The position numbers and the translations under genes were made by a program. A stretch of DNA of 64,000 bases from Rhodospirillales bacterium BBD 1991-14 (GTDB lineage: Bacteria > Pseudomonadota > Alphaproteobacteria > Kiloniellales > Kiloniellaceae). The stretch spans positions 310,001-374,000 of the forward strand of contig LYSY01000002.1 of NCBI GenBank assembly GCA_001657395.1. Direction: 5' to 3'. Position 1 is the stretch's first letter. Each line of letters begins with the position of its first letter. Below are positions 1 through 9,853 of this stretch, one piece after another. The notes below the pieces were generated by a model. The model saw only the letters and a list, made by a program, of their open reading frames with translations, was not told the origin of the DNA and ran no database searches.

Positions 1-1970
1 ACGAACTGCTGGACGCCCTCGACGGGCTGGAGCGCTGGCCAGACAAGGTCCGCACCATGCAGCGGCGCTGGATCGGCCGCTCGGAAGGGGCGACCATCCA
101 GTTCGAGATCATCGGCCGCGACGATCCCCTGACGGTGTTCACGACGCGCCCGGACACCCTGTTCGGTGCCTCCTTCTGCGCACTGTCGCCGGGCCATCCC
201 CTGGCCGCAGAAATCGCCGCAGAGAACCCTGACGCGAAGGCCTTCATCGACGCCTGCAACCGCCTGGGCACCAGCGAGGAGGCCATCGAGAAGGCTGAGA
301 AGCAGGGCTTCAATACCGGGCTGACCGTGCGCCACCCCTTCAAACCGGATCAGACCCTGCCGGTCTACATCGCCAACTTCGTGCTGATGGAGTACGGCAG
401 CGGCGCCATCTTCGGCTGTCCGGCCCACGACCAGCGGGACCTCGACTTCGCCCGCAAATACGGCCTGCCCGTGGTCCCGGTGGTGCTGCCCGAGGGGGAG
501 GACGCCGGGGCCTTCACGATCGGCGACGAGGCCTATACCGGCGACGGCCTGGCCATCAATTCGGAGTTTCTGGATGGCCTGGGCGTCGAGGCCGCCAAGC
601 GGGCGGCCATCGACCGCCTGGCGACGGAGGGGCGGGGCGAGAGCACCACACGGTACCGGCTGCGGGACTGGGGCATCTCGCGCCAGCGCTACTGGGGCTG
701 TCCCATCCCCGTCGTCCACTGCCCGGCCTGCGGTGCGGTGCCGCTGCCCGAGGACCAGCTGCCGGTGGTGCTGCCGGAGGATGTCACCTTCGACAAGCCG
801 GGCAATCCGCTGGCCCACCATCCGACGTGGAAGCACACAAAATGCCCCACTTGCGGCGGCGCGGCCGAGCGCGACACCGACACCATGGACACCTTCGTCG
901 ATTCCGCCTGGTACTTCGCACGGTTCTGCAGCCCGCGTGCCGAGGAGCCGATGGCCCGGAAGGCGGTCGACTACTGGCTGCCGGTGGACCAGTACATCGG
1001 CGGCGTTGAGCACGCCATCCTGCACCTGCTCTATGCGCGTTTCTTCACGCGCGCGCTGGCAAAGGTCGGTCAGGTGGCGGTGCAGGAGCCCTTCGCCGGA
1101 CTTTTCACCCAGGGCATGGTCTGCCACGAGACCTACAAGGACCAGGACGGCAACTGGCTCTATCCGGAAGAGGTCGAAAAGCTGGCCGACGGCACCGCGC
1201 GGCGGATCGAAGGCCAGGGCCCGGTCACGGTGGGCCGCTCGGAATCCATGAGCAAATCCAAGAACAATGTGGTGGATCCGGAGGCCATCATCGGAACCTA
1301 CGGCGCCGATACGGCGCGCTGGTTCATGCTCTCCGACAGTCCGCCGGAGCGCGACATGGAGTGGACCGACGCCGGCGTCGAGGGCGCCTGGCGCTTCACG
1401 CAGCGGCTCTGGCGGCTGGTGATCGAGAACCTCGATCACATGGCGACGGCAGGCACGCCGGTGCCGGCCACCCTGGGCGGCACGGCACTCGACATGCGCC
1501 GGGCCGTGCACAAGACCGTGCAGGCCTTCGGCGACGACATCGAGAAGTTCCGCTTCAACCGTGCGGTGGCGCGGATCCACGAGATCGCCAACACGCTCTC
1601 GGGTTTCCAGCCTGCCGACGACGGTGGCCGCTTCGTGCTGCGCGAGGCCTGCGAGCTGCTTGTCCGCCTGATCGGGCCGATGATGCCGCACCTGGCCGAG
1701 GAGCTGTGGGAGCGGCTGGGATATCAGGACTTGCTGACCGACCAGTCCTGGCCCGAGGCCGAGGCGGCGCTGGTGGCAGACGAGCAGGTGGTTCTGGCGG
1801 TGCAGGTGAACGGCAAGAAACGGGCGACCGTGTCGCTGCCGATGGATGCACCCGAAGACCAGGCCCAGGCGTTGGCACTGGCCGAGCCGGCCGTGCAGCG
1901 GGCGATGGACGGAAAGACCGCGCGCAAGGTTATCGTGGTTAAGAATCGCATCGTGAACGTGGTAGTGTGA
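1..1970 (+). CDS. leuS: Leucyl-tRNA synthetase, 3' part (5' end outside window)
   Basis: Class I synthetase that attaches leucine to tRNA-Leu. The reading frame is open from base 3, so the start and the HIGH motif lie upstream of the window; about 655 residues are visible. They include the CP1 editing domain (TTRPDTLFG and [14 protein letters not shown], with the conserved editing Asp), two CxxC pairs (CPAC, CPTC) of a zinc module, and the KMSKS loop as SMSKSKNN at about 1245-1268, followed by the anticodon-binding domain. The stop lies 3 nt before lptE, so the two are probably co-transcribed. The order leuS-lptE-holA is common in alphaproteobacteria. Confidence 0.97.
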   Translation, partial: ELLDALDGLERWPDKVRTMQRRWIGRSEGATIQFEIIGRDDPLTVFTTRPDTLFGASFCALSPGHPLAAEIAAENPDAKAFIDACNRLGTSEEAIEKAEKQGFNTGLTVRHPFKPDQTLPVYIANFVLMEYGSGAIFGCPAHDQRDLDFARKYGLPVVPVVLPEGEDAGAFTIGDEAYTGDGLAINSEFLDGLGVEAAKRAAIDRLATEGRGESTTRYRLRDWGISRQRYWGCPIPVVHCPACGAVPLPEDQLPVVLPEDVTFDKPGNPLAHHPTWKHTKCPTCGGAAERDTDTMDTFVDSAWYFARFCSPRAEEPMARKAVDYWLPVDQYIGGVEHAILHLLYARFFTRALAKVGQVAVQEPFAGLFTQGMVCHETYKDQDGNWLYPEEVEKLADGTARRIEGQGPVTVGRSESMSKSKNNVVDPEAIIGTYGADTARWFMLSDSPPERDMEWTDAGVEGAWRFTQRLWRLVIENLDHMATAGTPVPATLGGTALDMRRAVHKTVQAFGDDIEKFRFNRAVARIHEIANTLSGFQPADDGGRFVLREACELLVRLIGPMMPHLAEELWERLGYQDLLTDQSWPEAEAALVADEQVVLAVQVNGKKRATVSLPMDAPEDQAQALALAEPAVQRAMDGKTARKVIVVKNRIVNVVV

Positions 1971-1973
1971 GCC

Positions 1974-2498
1974 ATGGAGAAATCGCGCAGGCGCTTTTGT
2001 GAAAAGATCGGGCGGATAACCGCAGCGGCGGCGTTGCTGCCCTTGGCGGGCTGCGGCTTTCAGCCGCTCTATGCCGAGAACGACGCCGGGCAGGCCGTTG
2101 CATCGGAACTGGCGGCGATCCGCATCCAGCCTCTGCGCGACCGGGTCGGCCAGCAGATGCACAACTTTCTGCGCGATCGGCTCAACCCCAATGGCCAGCC
2201 GGTCTCGCCGAACTATCAGCTGCGGCTCCGCCTTGAGGAGCGGTTGAGCGAGCTGGGAGTACGGCGGGACGAGACCGCAACCCGCGCCAACCTGAAGCTC
2301 ACCGCCGAGTTTTCCCTCCTGGAGGAAGGCAGCGGCAATCAGCTATTGACCGGGCGCTCCACCTCCACGACCAGCTACGATATCCTGGAGAACCCTTTCG
2401 CTTCGACGATTTCAGAGCGCGACGCGCGGGAACGCGCGCTGCGTGAGGTGGCCGACGATATCCAGACCCGTCTCGCCGTCTACTTCAAGAGCGTCTAA
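1974..2498 (+). CDS. lptE: LPS-assembly lipoprotein LptE
   Basis: Outer-membrane lipoprotein that plugs the LptD translocon during lipopolysaccharide export. The 174-residue product starts with a positively charged n-region, a hydrophobic stretch and a lipobox LAGC with the lipidated Cys at about residue 27, followed by GFQPLY, which is typical of LptE. It lies directly after leuS and before holA, the usual place for this poorly conserved gene, so the call rests on lipobox, size and neighbours together. The rest of the protein has the expected mixed beta character (repeated charged/hydrophobic alternation) but no catalytic motif. Confidence 0.85.
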   Translation: MEKSRRRFCEKIGRITAAAALLPLAGCGFQPLYAENDAGQAVASELAAIRIQPLRDRVGQQMHNFLRDRLNPNGQPVSPNYQLRLRLEERLSELGVRRDETATRANLKLTAEFSLLEEGSGNQLLTGRSTSTTSYDILENPFASTISERDARERALREVADDIQTRLAVYFKSV

Positions 2499-2532
2499 GC
2501 ACGGCCGCGCCGCGGGCCGGGGAGGGCGGACC

Positions 2533-3573
2533 ATGAAGCTGACGGGCGCCGCACTGCAGCGCTTTCTTTCCGAGCCCGGCGGCGCGCAGTCCGCCGTCCT
2601 TGTGTTCGGACCGGATACGGGGCTGCGCCGCGAACATGTCGCGCGGCTTCGCAAGGCCGTTGCCGGGGAGCCCGCGGATCCGTTTTGCGTCTCCGAGCTG
2701 ACGGGCGCCCAGATCAAGGACGATCCGGCCGGTTTGGCCGACGAGGCGGCGGCACTGACCTTCGGAGGGGGACGGCGCTTTTTGCAGGTCCGCGACGCCG
2801 GCGACGCCGTGACCGCGATCGTGAAGAGCTTCCTCGACGCCGGCCCGAGTGAGGCGCTCGTGGTGTTCGAGGCGGCGGACCTGCCGGCGCGCTCCAGCCT
2901 GCGCAAGCTCTTCGAGGGGCACAAGGCGGCCGCAGCCATCGCCTGCTATCACGACGATCAGCGCAGCCTCGGCGGTGTGGTGCGCGACTTTTTCGCCGAG
3001 GCCGGCGTCGGAATCGAGCGCGATGCGGCGGAGTTCCTGGCGGCACATCTCGGCGGCGACCGGCAGTTGACGCGCCGGGAGCTTGAGAAGGTTCTGCTGT
3101 TCAAGGGCACGGCCGAAGGGGCGGTCACTTTGGACGACGTGATGCTCTGCGTCGGGGACTCGGCGCTGCTGGGCCTGGACGATCTGGCGATGGCGACGGC
3201 AGGGGGAGACCTGCCCGGGCTGGAGCGCGGCCTCGGACGATGCTTCCTGGAGGGGAGCAACCCGGTGAGCCTCCTGCGGGCCGTCGCGCGCCACTTTCAA
3301 AGGCTGCATCAGGTCGCCGGCGCTGTCGGCGCCGGCAGCAGCGTCGACCAGGCCATGAAGGGCCTGCGTCCGCCGGTGTTCTGGAAATCGGCGGCGGGGT
3401 TCAAGGCGCAAGCGGGGACCTGGAAGCCGCGGGCGCTGACGGCGGCGATGGAAAAGCTTCTGGAGGCGGAAGCGGCCTGCAAGCGCAGTGGTGCACCGGC
3501 GGAGAGCCTGGCCGCCCGCGCCCTCCTGGAAATTGCCGCCAACGCGCCGGGGCGCCGCAGGCGGCAGGCCTAG
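2533..3573 (+). CDS. holA: DNA polymerase III subunit delta
   Basis: Delta subunit of the clamp loader, which opens the beta clamp at the replication fork. The product has 346 residues, the usual size. The start at 2533 follows a GGAGGGCGG ribosome site at 2521-2529; the longer open frame running back into lptE has no ribosome site. The family pattern is present: an N-terminal segment MKLTGAALQRFL, a divergent AAA+-like fold with no functional Walker A, and the middle FFAEAGVGIERDA region preceding a helical collar domain. It follows lptE by 34 nt and converges with parB. Confidence 0.92.
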   Translation: MKLTGAALQRFLSEPGGAQSAVLVFGPDTGLRREHVARLRKAVAGEPADPFCVSELTGAQIKDDPAGLADEAAALTFGGGRRFLQVRDAGDAVTAIVKSFLDAGPSEALVVFEAADLPARSSLRKLFEGHKAAAAIACYHDDQRSLGGVVRDFFAEAGVGIERDAAEFLAAHLGGDRQLTRRELEKVLLFKGTAEGAVTLDDVMLCVGDSALLGLDDLAMATAGGDLPGLERGLGRCFLEGSNPVSLLRAVARHFQRLHQVAGAVGAGSSVDQAMKGLRPPVFWKSAAGFKAQAGTWKPRALTAAMEKLLEAEAACKRSGAPAESLAARALLEIAANAPGRRRRQA

Positions 3574-3631
3574 AACAGGATTGTTCTGAGAGCAGGACCG
3601 GCCTGAGGACGAGCCGGAACCAGAAGGCTCG
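3571..3631. terminator. Weak hairpins between convergent holA and parB
   Basis: Two short inverted repeats sit in the 97-bp gap between convergent genes: AGAACA/TGTTCT (3572-3577 / 3582-3587, loop ggat) directly at the holA stop, and CGAGCC/GGCTCG (3610-3615 / 3626-3631, 10-nt loop). Neither is followed by a clear T-run. A termination role is only suggested by position. Confidence 0.25.
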
Positions 3632-3670
3632 CCGGAAAAGAGGGCGCCGCGCCGCTGCTGCGAAGTCGCT

Positions 3671-4600
3671 CTAGAGCCGCTCAGCCGCCGGCGGCATCTG
3701 GTTCAGGCGGTGGAGAACGTCGTCGAGCTGTTCGAGCGTTTTGTAGTGGATGGTCAGCGAGCCACCGCTGCCGTGAAACTTGATGCTCACCTTGAGGCCG
3801 AGGAGCGCGGTCAGATCCCGCTCCAGGGCGATGGTGTCGCTGTCCTTGGCGGGTTCTTCGGCAGCGGCGGCGGCCCCTTTGCGGGATTTCTGGGCGGGAC
3901 CGGCTTTGGCATCCTGCACCAGGCGCTCGGCCTGGCGCACGTTCAGTCCCTTGCTGACGATTTCCGCCGCCAGGTCCTCCGGCGCCGCGCAACCCACCAG
4001 GGCCCGGGCGTGGCCCGCCGAAAGCTTGCCGTCCATCACCATGGCCTTCACCGATTCCGGCAGCCCCAGCAAGCGGAGGGTATTGGCGATGTGGCTGCGG
4101 CTCTTGCCGAGCAGCTTCGCAAGTTCATCCTGGGTGTGCTGGAATTCCTCGAGAAGCCGCCGGTAGCCTTCCGCCTCTTCAATTGGGGTCAGGTCTTGCC
4201 TTTGGACATTCTCGACGATGGCAAGCTCAAGGGATTCCGCATCGGTCAGCTCGCGGATGACCACCGGGACTTCGTGAAGCTTCGCGATCTGGGCGGCACG
4301 CCAGCGGCGCTCACCCGCAACGATCTCGAATTCACTCGGCCGGTCCGGGTGGCGCCGCACCAGGATCGGCTGCAGGATCCCCTGGGCCTTGACCGACTCC
4401 GCCAGCGCCGCCACGGCGTCCTTGTCAAAAACCTGGCGCGGCTGGTAACGCCCGGGATGCAGATGCTCGACGGGAACGGCTTTCGTCGAGCGCACCTTGT
4501 CCAGCGAGGCGTAGTCCTCGTTCTCTTCGCCGAACAGCGCCGCGAGGCCGCGCCCCAGGTTGGTCTTTTTCCCTTGGTCCGATGATGCTCCGTCTGTCAT
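3671..4600 (-). CDS. parB: Chromosome partitioning protein ParB
   Basis: CTP-dependent DNA clamp that loads at parS and spreads, organising the origin region for segregation. The product has 309 residues from the ATG at 4600; a 19-residue upstream extension lacks family similarity. Visible parts are an N-terminal ParA-stimulating segment with NLGRGLAALFG (residues 14-24), the nucleotide-binding GERRWRAA box (about 96-103), ENVQRQDL (130-137), a helix-turn-helix at about 157-180 (QDELAKLLGKSRSHIANTLRLL) and a C-terminal dimerisation domain. It lies downstream of parA, 151 nt away on the same strand. Two perfect parS sites lie 1.6 and 3.7 kb away. Confidence 0.97.
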   Translation of the reverse strand: MTDGASSDQGKKTNLGRGLAALFGEENEDYASLDKVRSTKAVPVEHLHPGRYQPRQVFDKDAVAALAESVKAQGILQPILVRRHPDRPSEFEIVAGERRWRAAQIAKLHEVPVVIRELTDAESLELAIVENVQRQDLTPIEEAEGYRRLLEEFQHTQDELAKLLGKSRSHIANTLRLLGLPESVKAMVMDGKLSAGHARALVGCAAPEDLAAEIVSKGLNVRQAERLVQDAKAGPAQKSRKGAAAAAEEPAKDSDTIALERDLTALLGLKVSIKFHGSGGSLTIHYKTLEQLDDVLHRLNQMPPAAERL

Positions 4601-4751
4601 GGCCTTCACTTCCCCGAAACGGCGACTCCCCCAAGCCTCATGGCGACAGCGCCCCAAGCATGCCAGGGCGCAGACACGCGCCGCAGATCATCTGATACCG
4701 CACCCGCAAGACCATTTCGCCTACGAAACGATAGCGTGCCTGCCGGTGCCG

Positions 4752-5606
4752 TCAAGACACCATGGCGGCGCGGGCGGCCAGGCCGTCTTCGCGCTGAAGA
4801 ATTTCCCGCGCCAGACGCACATAGGCTTGGGAACCTGCGCAGCGCAGATCGTAGAGCAGGACCGGCTTGCCGTGGGACGGCGCCTCCGACACACGCACAT
4901 TGCGGGGGATGACGGTCTGATAGACCCTTTCGCCCAGGTGGCCGCGCACGTCCGCAGCCACCATCTCACAGAGGTTGTTGCGCCGATCGAACATGGTGAG
5001 CACCACGCCTTGCAGCGTGAGACCCGGGTTCAGGGCCCGCTGCACCCTGTCGATGGTGCGCATCAAATGGCTCAATCCTTCCAGCGCATAGAATTCCGCC
5101 TGCAGCGGCACCAGCACGGCATCGGCGGCCACCAGCGCATTCAAGGTGAGAAGGCCCAGCGCCGGCGGGCAGTCGATCAGCACGAAGTCGTAGCGCCCGC
5201 GCGCACGGTCCACCGCGTGCTTGAGGCGGTATTCCCGCCGGTCCAGGGCAATGAGTTCCAGCTCGGCGCCGGAGAGTTCGACCCCGGAGGGAACGATATC
5301 CATCCCCGGCACCAGGGTCGGGGTTTCCGCCTCCTCCAGTGCCAGGTCTTCCACCAGGAGTTGGTAGACACCCTGGCTGCGCTTTTCCGGAGCGATGCCA
5401 AGTCCGGTGCTGGCATTGCCCTGCGGGTCCATATCGACAATCAGCACGCGCTTGCCGCAGGCGGCCAGGGCGGTGGCCAGATTGACGGTCGTGGTGGTCT
5501 TGCCGACGCCGCCCTTCTGATTGGCGACAGCCAGCACCCGGGTGTCCACCGGGGCCGGTGTGATCACACCGTGCTCCGGACCCTCATCAACATGTTGTAG
5601 GTTCAA
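4752..5606 (-). CDS. parA: Chromosome partitioning ATPase ParA
   Basis: Walker-type ATPase whose DNA-bound gradient pulls ParB-parS complexes to the cell poles. The 284-residue product has the deviant Walker A KGGVGKTT (residues 31-38), a VDMDPQGN Walker A'-type motif and the Walker B segment FVLIDCPPALG. The first ~20 residues are a non-conserved extension that includes repeated Pro/Thr. The start codon overlaps the rsmG stop by 4 nt (ATGA type), so rsmG-parA-parB is probably one operon, the standard gid-par arrangement of alphaproteobacteria. Confidence 0.97.
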   Translation of the reverse strand: MNLQHVDEGPEHGVITPAPVDTRVLAVANQKGGVGKTTTTVNLATALAACGKRVLIVDMDPQGNASTGLGIAPEKRSQGVYQLLVEDLALEEAETPTLVPGMDIVPSGVELSGAELELIALDRREYRLKHAVDRARGRYDFVLIDCPPALGLLTLNALVAADAVLVPLQAEFYALEGLSHLMRTIDRVQRALNPGLTLQGVVLTMFDRRNNLCEMVAADVRGHLGERVYQTVIPRNVRVSEAPSHGKPVLLYDLRCAGSQAYVRLAREILQREDGLAARAAMVS

Positions 5607-6268
5607 GACGCGCCATCCTCAACAGATAGAAGTTTGAGACGCAGAATCGTTCCTTCAGGATCGGTCATGCTCTCAAAGCGCTCGATTCGCAGTCTCCATG
5701 TTTTGCGAGCCTCGGTCAATTCCAGATCGGCCGTCCGGCCCTTCAGAAACAGGCCGACAGCGCCGTCTTGTCCACAGCCAGGCTCGAGAAAGGGCGCGGA
5801 AAGAGCCAAAATCCGGGGCAAGGGCGCGAAAGCGCGACAGGTCACGACATCGCCGGGAAAGGGCGCCAGCGCTTCGATCCGTGCCGTGTGCACGGTCGCC
5901 TCCGCGCCGGTTTCCCGGACGACTTCGCGCAGAAACACGGCCTTGCGCTGATCCGACTCGACCAGATGGACGTGACCGCAGCCCAAGAGGGCCAGCACAA
6001 GCCCCGGAAAGCCGCCGCCGGACCCGAGGTCCAGGATCACCCTCGCGCGGCCTTCGGGGGCCGGTGGCAGGTGCGCGGCAAGCTGAGCGGAATCGAGGAA
6101 ATGGCGGCGCCAGAGGTCCGGCAGACTGCGCGGGCTGATCAGGTTGATCGCCGCGGTCCATTTGGTGAGAAGCGCCGCATACCGCTCAAATTTGTCCTGT
6201 GTTTCACGTGAAACATCGAGGATTCGTTGGAAATCGGCTGCCGCCAACCGCTCGGGCTCCCGTCCCAT
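5603..6268 (-). CDS. rsmG: 16S rRNA (guanine527-N7)-methyltransferase
   Basis: SAM-dependent methyltransferase acting on G527 of 16S rRNA. The 221-residue product has the SAM-binding loop DLGSGGGFPG (residues 80-89), the upstream HFLDS motif and the later TCRAFAPL segment, all typical of RsmG/GidB. Codons 19-23 (VSRET) are encoded by a perfect parS sequence, so this coding region doubles as a ParB loading site. It lies 18 nt after mnmG and overlaps parA by 4 nt. Confidence 0.96.
   Translation of the reverse strand: MGREPERLAAADFQRILDVSRETQDKFERYAALLTKWTAAINLISPRSLPDLWRRHFLDSAQLAAHLPPAPEGRARVILDLGSGGGFPGLVLALLGCGHVHLVESDQRKAVFLREVVRETGAEATVHTARIEALAPFPGDVVTCRAFAPLPRILALSAPFLEPGCGQDGAVGLFLKGRTADLELTEARKTWRLRIERFESMTDPEGTILRLKLLSVEDGAS
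6200..6215. other. parS site 1, inside rsmG
   Basis: The 16-mer TGTTTCACGTGAAACA is a perfect palindrome and an exact match to the conserved bacterial parS sequence bound by ParB. It lies in codons 19-23 of rsmG, about 1.6 kb upstream of the parB start. An identical copy is at 8298-8313. Confidence 0.95.
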
Positions 6269-6286
6269 GGCCCCTCCCCGGCCTGC

Positions 6287-8197
6287 CTAGGCGGCCGACT
6301 CCCGGGAGCCGGACCCGCGGGCCGGGCGCTTGCGCACGTGGCGCAGCAAGGCCATCACCGCCGCCGGCGTAACGCCGGGAATACGCGCGGCCGCGCCCAG
6401 GGTTTCCGGCCGGGACTGGCTCAGGATCTGGCGCACTTCCGCCGAAAGCCCGCCGATCGCCTGATAGTCCAGGTCTGCGGGCAGCAGGAGCGCTTCGTCC
6501 TTCTGGAAGGCCCTGACATCGGCCTCCTGCCGCTCCATGTAGCCCTGGTAGCGCCCTTCGATCTCGATCTGACGGGAAATATCGGCAGGGATTGTCCGCA
6601 GATCAGGCCAGATGTCGGCCAGCGACTCCAGCGTCAGCTCCGGGTAGCGCAGCAGCGCGTAGGCGCTGCGCTTTACGCCGTCCTGATTGATGGCCACCCC
6701 TCGGGCGGCCAGCGCATTCGGCGTGATCGTCAGGTTCTCGGTCAGGGCGCGGGCGCGGGACAAAGCCTCGACCTTGCGCGCAAAGGCCTCCTGACGCGCG
6801 GGTCCGATGGAGCCGACCGCCAGACCCAGAGGGGTCAGGCGCTGGTCCGCGTTGTCGGCCCGCAGGCGCAGGCGGTACTCGGCCCGGCTGGTGAACATGC
6901 GGTAGGGCTCGCTGACACCGCGCGTCACCAGGTCATCGATCAGAACGCCGATGTAAGCCTGGGAGCGGTCGAGGACAAAGGGCTCCGCCCGGCGGTCCGA
7001 TCCGCCTGCCCCGGCCTGCAGGGCCGCATTCAGGCCGGCCATCAGGCCCTGGGCCGCGGCCTCCTCATAACCGGTCGTCCCGTTGATCTGGCCGGCCAGG
7101 AAAAGCCCGGGCATCCGCCGGGTTTCCAAGGCGGCGGTCAGCTCGCGCGGGTCGACGTAGTCGTACTCGATGGCATAGCCCGGCTGCAGGATCGTAGCCC
7201 CCTCCAGGCCCGGGATCGTCTTCAGCAGAGCGCGCTGCACATCTTCCGGCAAAGAGGTCGAGATCCCGTTGGGATAGACCGTGTGATCGTCGAGCCCCTC
7301 CGGCTCCAGGAAAATCTGATGGCGCGTCTTGTCGGCGAAGCGCACCACCTTGTCCTCGATGGACGGGCAGTAGCGTGGTCCGACAGAATCGATCTGGCCC
7401 GAGTAGAGCGGCGCGCGATGCAGGTTATCGCGGATCAGCGCATGGCCGTCCTCGGAGGTGTGAGTAATGTGGCAGGCGATCTGCGGCTGCGTGATCGTCG
7501 CCGTCAGCATGGAGAACGGCTCCGGCGGATCGTCGCCCGGCTGCACCGTCAGGCCGTCATAGTCGATGGTCCGGCCGTCGAGCCGTGGCGGCGTGCCCGT
7601 CTTCAGGCGACCGAGGCGAAAGCCGGCGCGCTCCAGGGTGGCGGCCAGGCCGACCGCCGGCGCCTCGCCGACACGGCCCGCCGGGATCCGCCGCTCACCG
7701 ATATGAATGAGGCCGCGCAGAAAGGTGCCGGTGGTCAGAACAACCGCGGCGGCGCGGATCGTTTCCCCGGCGTCGGTGGTCACGCCGCAACACCGCCCCG
7801 CGGCGTCAAGGACCAGATCCTCTACAGCCGCCTCGTGAATCCGCAAACCCGGCTGCGCCCCGAGCCGTGCCTGCATGGCCTCGCGATAGAGCTTGCGGTC
7901 GGCCTGCGCGCGCGGTCCCCGCACCGCCGGTCCCTTGCTGGCATTCAGAACCCGGAACTGGATTCCGCCGGCATCGGCCACCTGGCCCATGACGCCGTCC
8001 AGGGCATCGATCTCCCGGACGAGATGCCCCTTGCCCAGGCCGCCGATGGCCGGGTTGCAGGACATCACACCGATGCTGTCTTTCCGGTGGGTGACCAGAA
8101 GGGTCCGCGCGCCCAGGCGCGCCGCCGCCTCGGCCGCCTCGCAGCCGGCATGGCCGCCCCCGACCACGATCACATCCACCGAGAAATCCTGCGCCAT
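6287..8197 (-). CDS. mnmG: tRNA uridine-5-carboxymethylaminomethyl modification enzyme MnmG
   Basis: FAD-dependent partner of MnmE; the complex installs cmnm5/nm5 groups at wobble U34 of several tRNAs. The 636-residue product has the FAD-binding [12 protein letters not shown] motif near residue 12, the [16 protein letters not shown] signature of the GidA family, the GTPPRLD motif and the C-terminal helical domain that contacts MnmE. It sits in the conserved mnmE-mnmG-rsmG-parA-parB order on one strand, 130 nt downstream of mnmE. The intervening gap carries a parS site. Confidence 0.97.
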   Translation of the reverse strand: MAQDFSVDVIVVGGGHAGCEAAEAAARLGARTLLVTHRKDSIGVMSCNPAIGGLGKGHLVREIDALDGVMGQVADAGGIQFRVLNASKGPAVRGPRAQADRKLYREAMQARLGAQPGLRIHEAAVEDLVLDAAGRCCGVTTDAGETIRAAAVVLTTGTFLRGLIHIGERRIPAGRVGEAPAVGLAATLERAGFRLGRLKTGTPPRLDGRTIDYDGLTVQPGDDPPEPFSMLTATITQPQIACHITHTSEDGHALIRDNLHRAPLYSGQIDSVGPRYCPSIEDKVVRFADKTRHQIFLEPEGLDDHTVYPNGISTSLPEDVQRALLKTIPGLEGATILQPGYAIEYDYVDPRELTAALETRRMPGLFLAGQINGTTGYEEAAAQGLMAGLNAALQAGAGGSDRRAEPFVLDRSQAYIGVLIDDLVTRGVSEPYRMFTSRAEYRLRLRADNADQRLTPLGLAVGSIGPARQEAFARKVEALSRARALTENLTITPNALAARGVAINQDGVKRSAYALLRYPELTLESLADIWPDLRTIPADISRQIEIEGRYQGYMERQEADVRAFQKDEALLLPADLDYQAIGGLSAEVRQILSQSRPETLGAAARIPGVTPAAVMALLRHVRKRPARGSGSRESAA

Positions 8198-8297
8198 CGG
8201 CTCTCTTCTCCCGCGTCGGCGCGGGTTATATCAGGCCTGCCGCTGGAGGCAAGCCACAGCCGCCACCGGCGCCGGCCGTCCCCCGCTCGATTTACCA

Positions 8298-8313
8298 TGT
8301 TTCACGTGAAACA
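8298..8313. other. parS site 2, mnmE-mnmG gap
   Basis: Second perfect TGTTTCACGTGAAACA palindrome, identical to the one at 6200-6215. It is in the 130-bp gap between mnmE and mnmG, 2.1 kb from the first site. Two close sites would let ParB clamps load at both ends of mnmG. Confidence 0.95.
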
Positions 8314-8327
8314 CCGCTACCGACACA

Positions 8328-9785
8328 TCATTTGCCAATACAGAAGTCCTGAAACACAATATCTAGTAGGTCTTCCACATCCACGCGACCGCTGACCCGG
8401 CCGAGGGCCCGCACCGCCAAGCGCAGCTCCTCGGCGCGGAGCTCCGGCAACGCGGCAGATTCCATGCGCTCCAGGGCCGAGACACAATCCTCCAGCGCGC
8501 GCCTTTGCCGCGCCCGGGTGATCTCCGCCGTTCCGCCTTCGAAACAATGCTCGGCGTGGCGGATCAGGGCTGCGATCAGGTCTTCAAGGCCCGCGCCGCC
8601 GAGCGCCGAGACCACAAGAGGAGCGGCCCCGCCCCCGCCCTCCGCACTCGCTGCCGCAGCCAGTCTCTCAACCGCCACTGCCGCCTCGGCCGGCGACACC
8701 AGATCCGCCTTGTTGAGCACCAGGAGACTGCGGTCGTCCGCGAACGCCAGCAGATTGCCGTCCGGGCCCGGGCCCGCCGCGGACCGCTCCGCTTCCAGAT
8801 CGAACACCAGCACTTTCAGGTCGGCCGCCTCCGCGCGCCGGCGGGCGCGGGCCATGCCCTCTCGTTCGATATCCCAGTGGGCCTGCGCCACCGCCGCAGG
8901 ATTGGAACCGCCGACCGCCGCCGCTGGCCGCTCGGCGGCCAGCGCCCGCAGCCCGGCGGTGTCGGCAAGGGTCACCGGATAGCCCCCCAGATCCAGATGC
9001 ACCTCGATGACGTCACGGGTGGTGCCTGCAGTCTCCGAGACGATCGCCACCTCGCGTTCCGCCAGCGCGTTGAGGAGAGACGACTTCCCGGCGTTGGGTG
9101 CCCCGAGAATCACAGCCGCCAGCCCCTCGCGCAGCCGTTCCCCGCGGCGGCCGTCGGCCAGCGCCGCACGGATCTCCGCCGCCACCGCCGCGGCGGCGGC
9201 CACGGCCTCGGCCTCCATGGCCTCCGGCAGATCCTCGTCGGCAAAGTCGATGGCCGCCTCGGCATAGGCCAGCATCCGCGTCAGCCGTCCCGACCACTCG
9301 GCAGTGCGGCGCGCCAGTCCACCCTCCATCTGACGCAGCGCCTGGCGGCGCTGGGCCTCGGTCTCGGCGTCGATCAGATCGGCAAGCCCTTCCACCTCGG
9401 TCAGATCCAGCTTGCCGCCATCAAAGGCGCGGCGGGTGAACTCCCCCGGCTCCGCCGGCCGCAAGCCCGGCTGCGCGCCGAGACACCGCAGCACGGCGGC
9501 GATCACCGCCCGCCCGCCATGAACGTGCAGCTCCGCCATGTCCTCGCCGGTGAAACTGCCGGGCTGCGGAAACCACAGCACCAGAGCGCGATCGATGGGC
9601 CGGCCATCGGCCGGATCGCAGAGCCGCCGGAGACTGGCCCGGCGCGGCGCCGGCAGCTCGGCGCCGGTGAGCGCCCGCAAGACGGCCCCTGCCCGCGGCC
9701 CCGAGAGACGCACGACCGCCACCCCGGCCCTGCCGGCCGCCGTAGAGGGCGCAAAAATGGTCTCTTCCTGGGGCGCGTTATTCAT
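8328..9785 (-). CDS. mnmE: tRNA modification GTPase MnmE
   Basis: GTPase partner of MnmG in wobble-uridine modification. The 485-residue product has an N-terminal formyl-THF-binding domain (ETIFAPSTA, GEDMAELHVHGG), a helical domain, an inserted G domain with P-loop GAPNAGKSS (residues 228-236), switch DTAGLR and NKADL, and the C-terminal CIGK that carries the catalytic Cys (482-485). Ala/Gly-rich stretches within the G domain (around AAVGGSNPAAVAQAHW) make it slightly longer than usual. It starts in an AT-rich pocket unlike the surrounding GC-rich DNA. Confidence 0.96.
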   Translation of the reverse strand: MNNAPQEETIFAPSTAAGRAGVAVVRLSGPRAGAVLRALTGAELPAPRRASLRRLCDPADGRPIDRALVLWFPQPGSFTGEDMAELHVHGGRAVIAAVLRCLGAQPGLRPAEPGEFTRRAFDGGKLDLTEVEGLADLIDAETEAQRRQALRQMEGGLARRTAEWSGRLTRMLAYAEAAIDFADEDLPEAMEAEAVAAAAAVAAEIRAALADGRRGERLREGLAAVILGAPNAGKSSLLNALAEREVAIVSETAGTTRDVIEVHLDLGGYPVTLADTAGLRALAAERPAAAVGGSNPAAVAQAHWDIEREGMARARRRAEAADLKVLVFDLEAERSAAGPGPDGNLLAFADDRSLLVLNKADLVSPAEAAVAVERLAAAASAEGGGGAAPLVVSALGGAGLEDLIAALIRHAEHCFEGGTAEITRARQRRALEDCVSALERMESAALPELRAEELRLAVRALGRVSGRVDVEDLLDIVFQDFCIGK

Positions 9786-9853
9786 CTTATTCTTGTATTA
9801 ATAAAGACACCTTAGACGAATACTTACTCTATACTGTATTCGCCCGGCTCTGG
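9786..9853. promoter_or_regulatory. AT-rich mnmE leader with inverted repeat
   Basis: This 68-bp gap between the DUF6489 gene and mnmE is strikingly AT-rich. It contains the inverted repeat CGAATAC (9817-9823) / GTATTCG (9836-9842) around a 12-nt AT-rich core, and several TATTAAT-like stretches. A promoter or regulator site for mnmE is likely from composition and position. No precise -35/-10 pair is assigned. Confidence 0.4.

Noticed and set aside
3572-3587. SOS (LexA) box AGAACAGGATTGTTCT
   Set aside because: Spacing does not match known LexA boxes, and it lies at the 3' end of holA rather than in a promoter.
6227-8395. 722-residue open frame on the plus strand
   Set aside because: It lies antisense to mnmG, is caused by GC-rich codon bias and has no family similarity.
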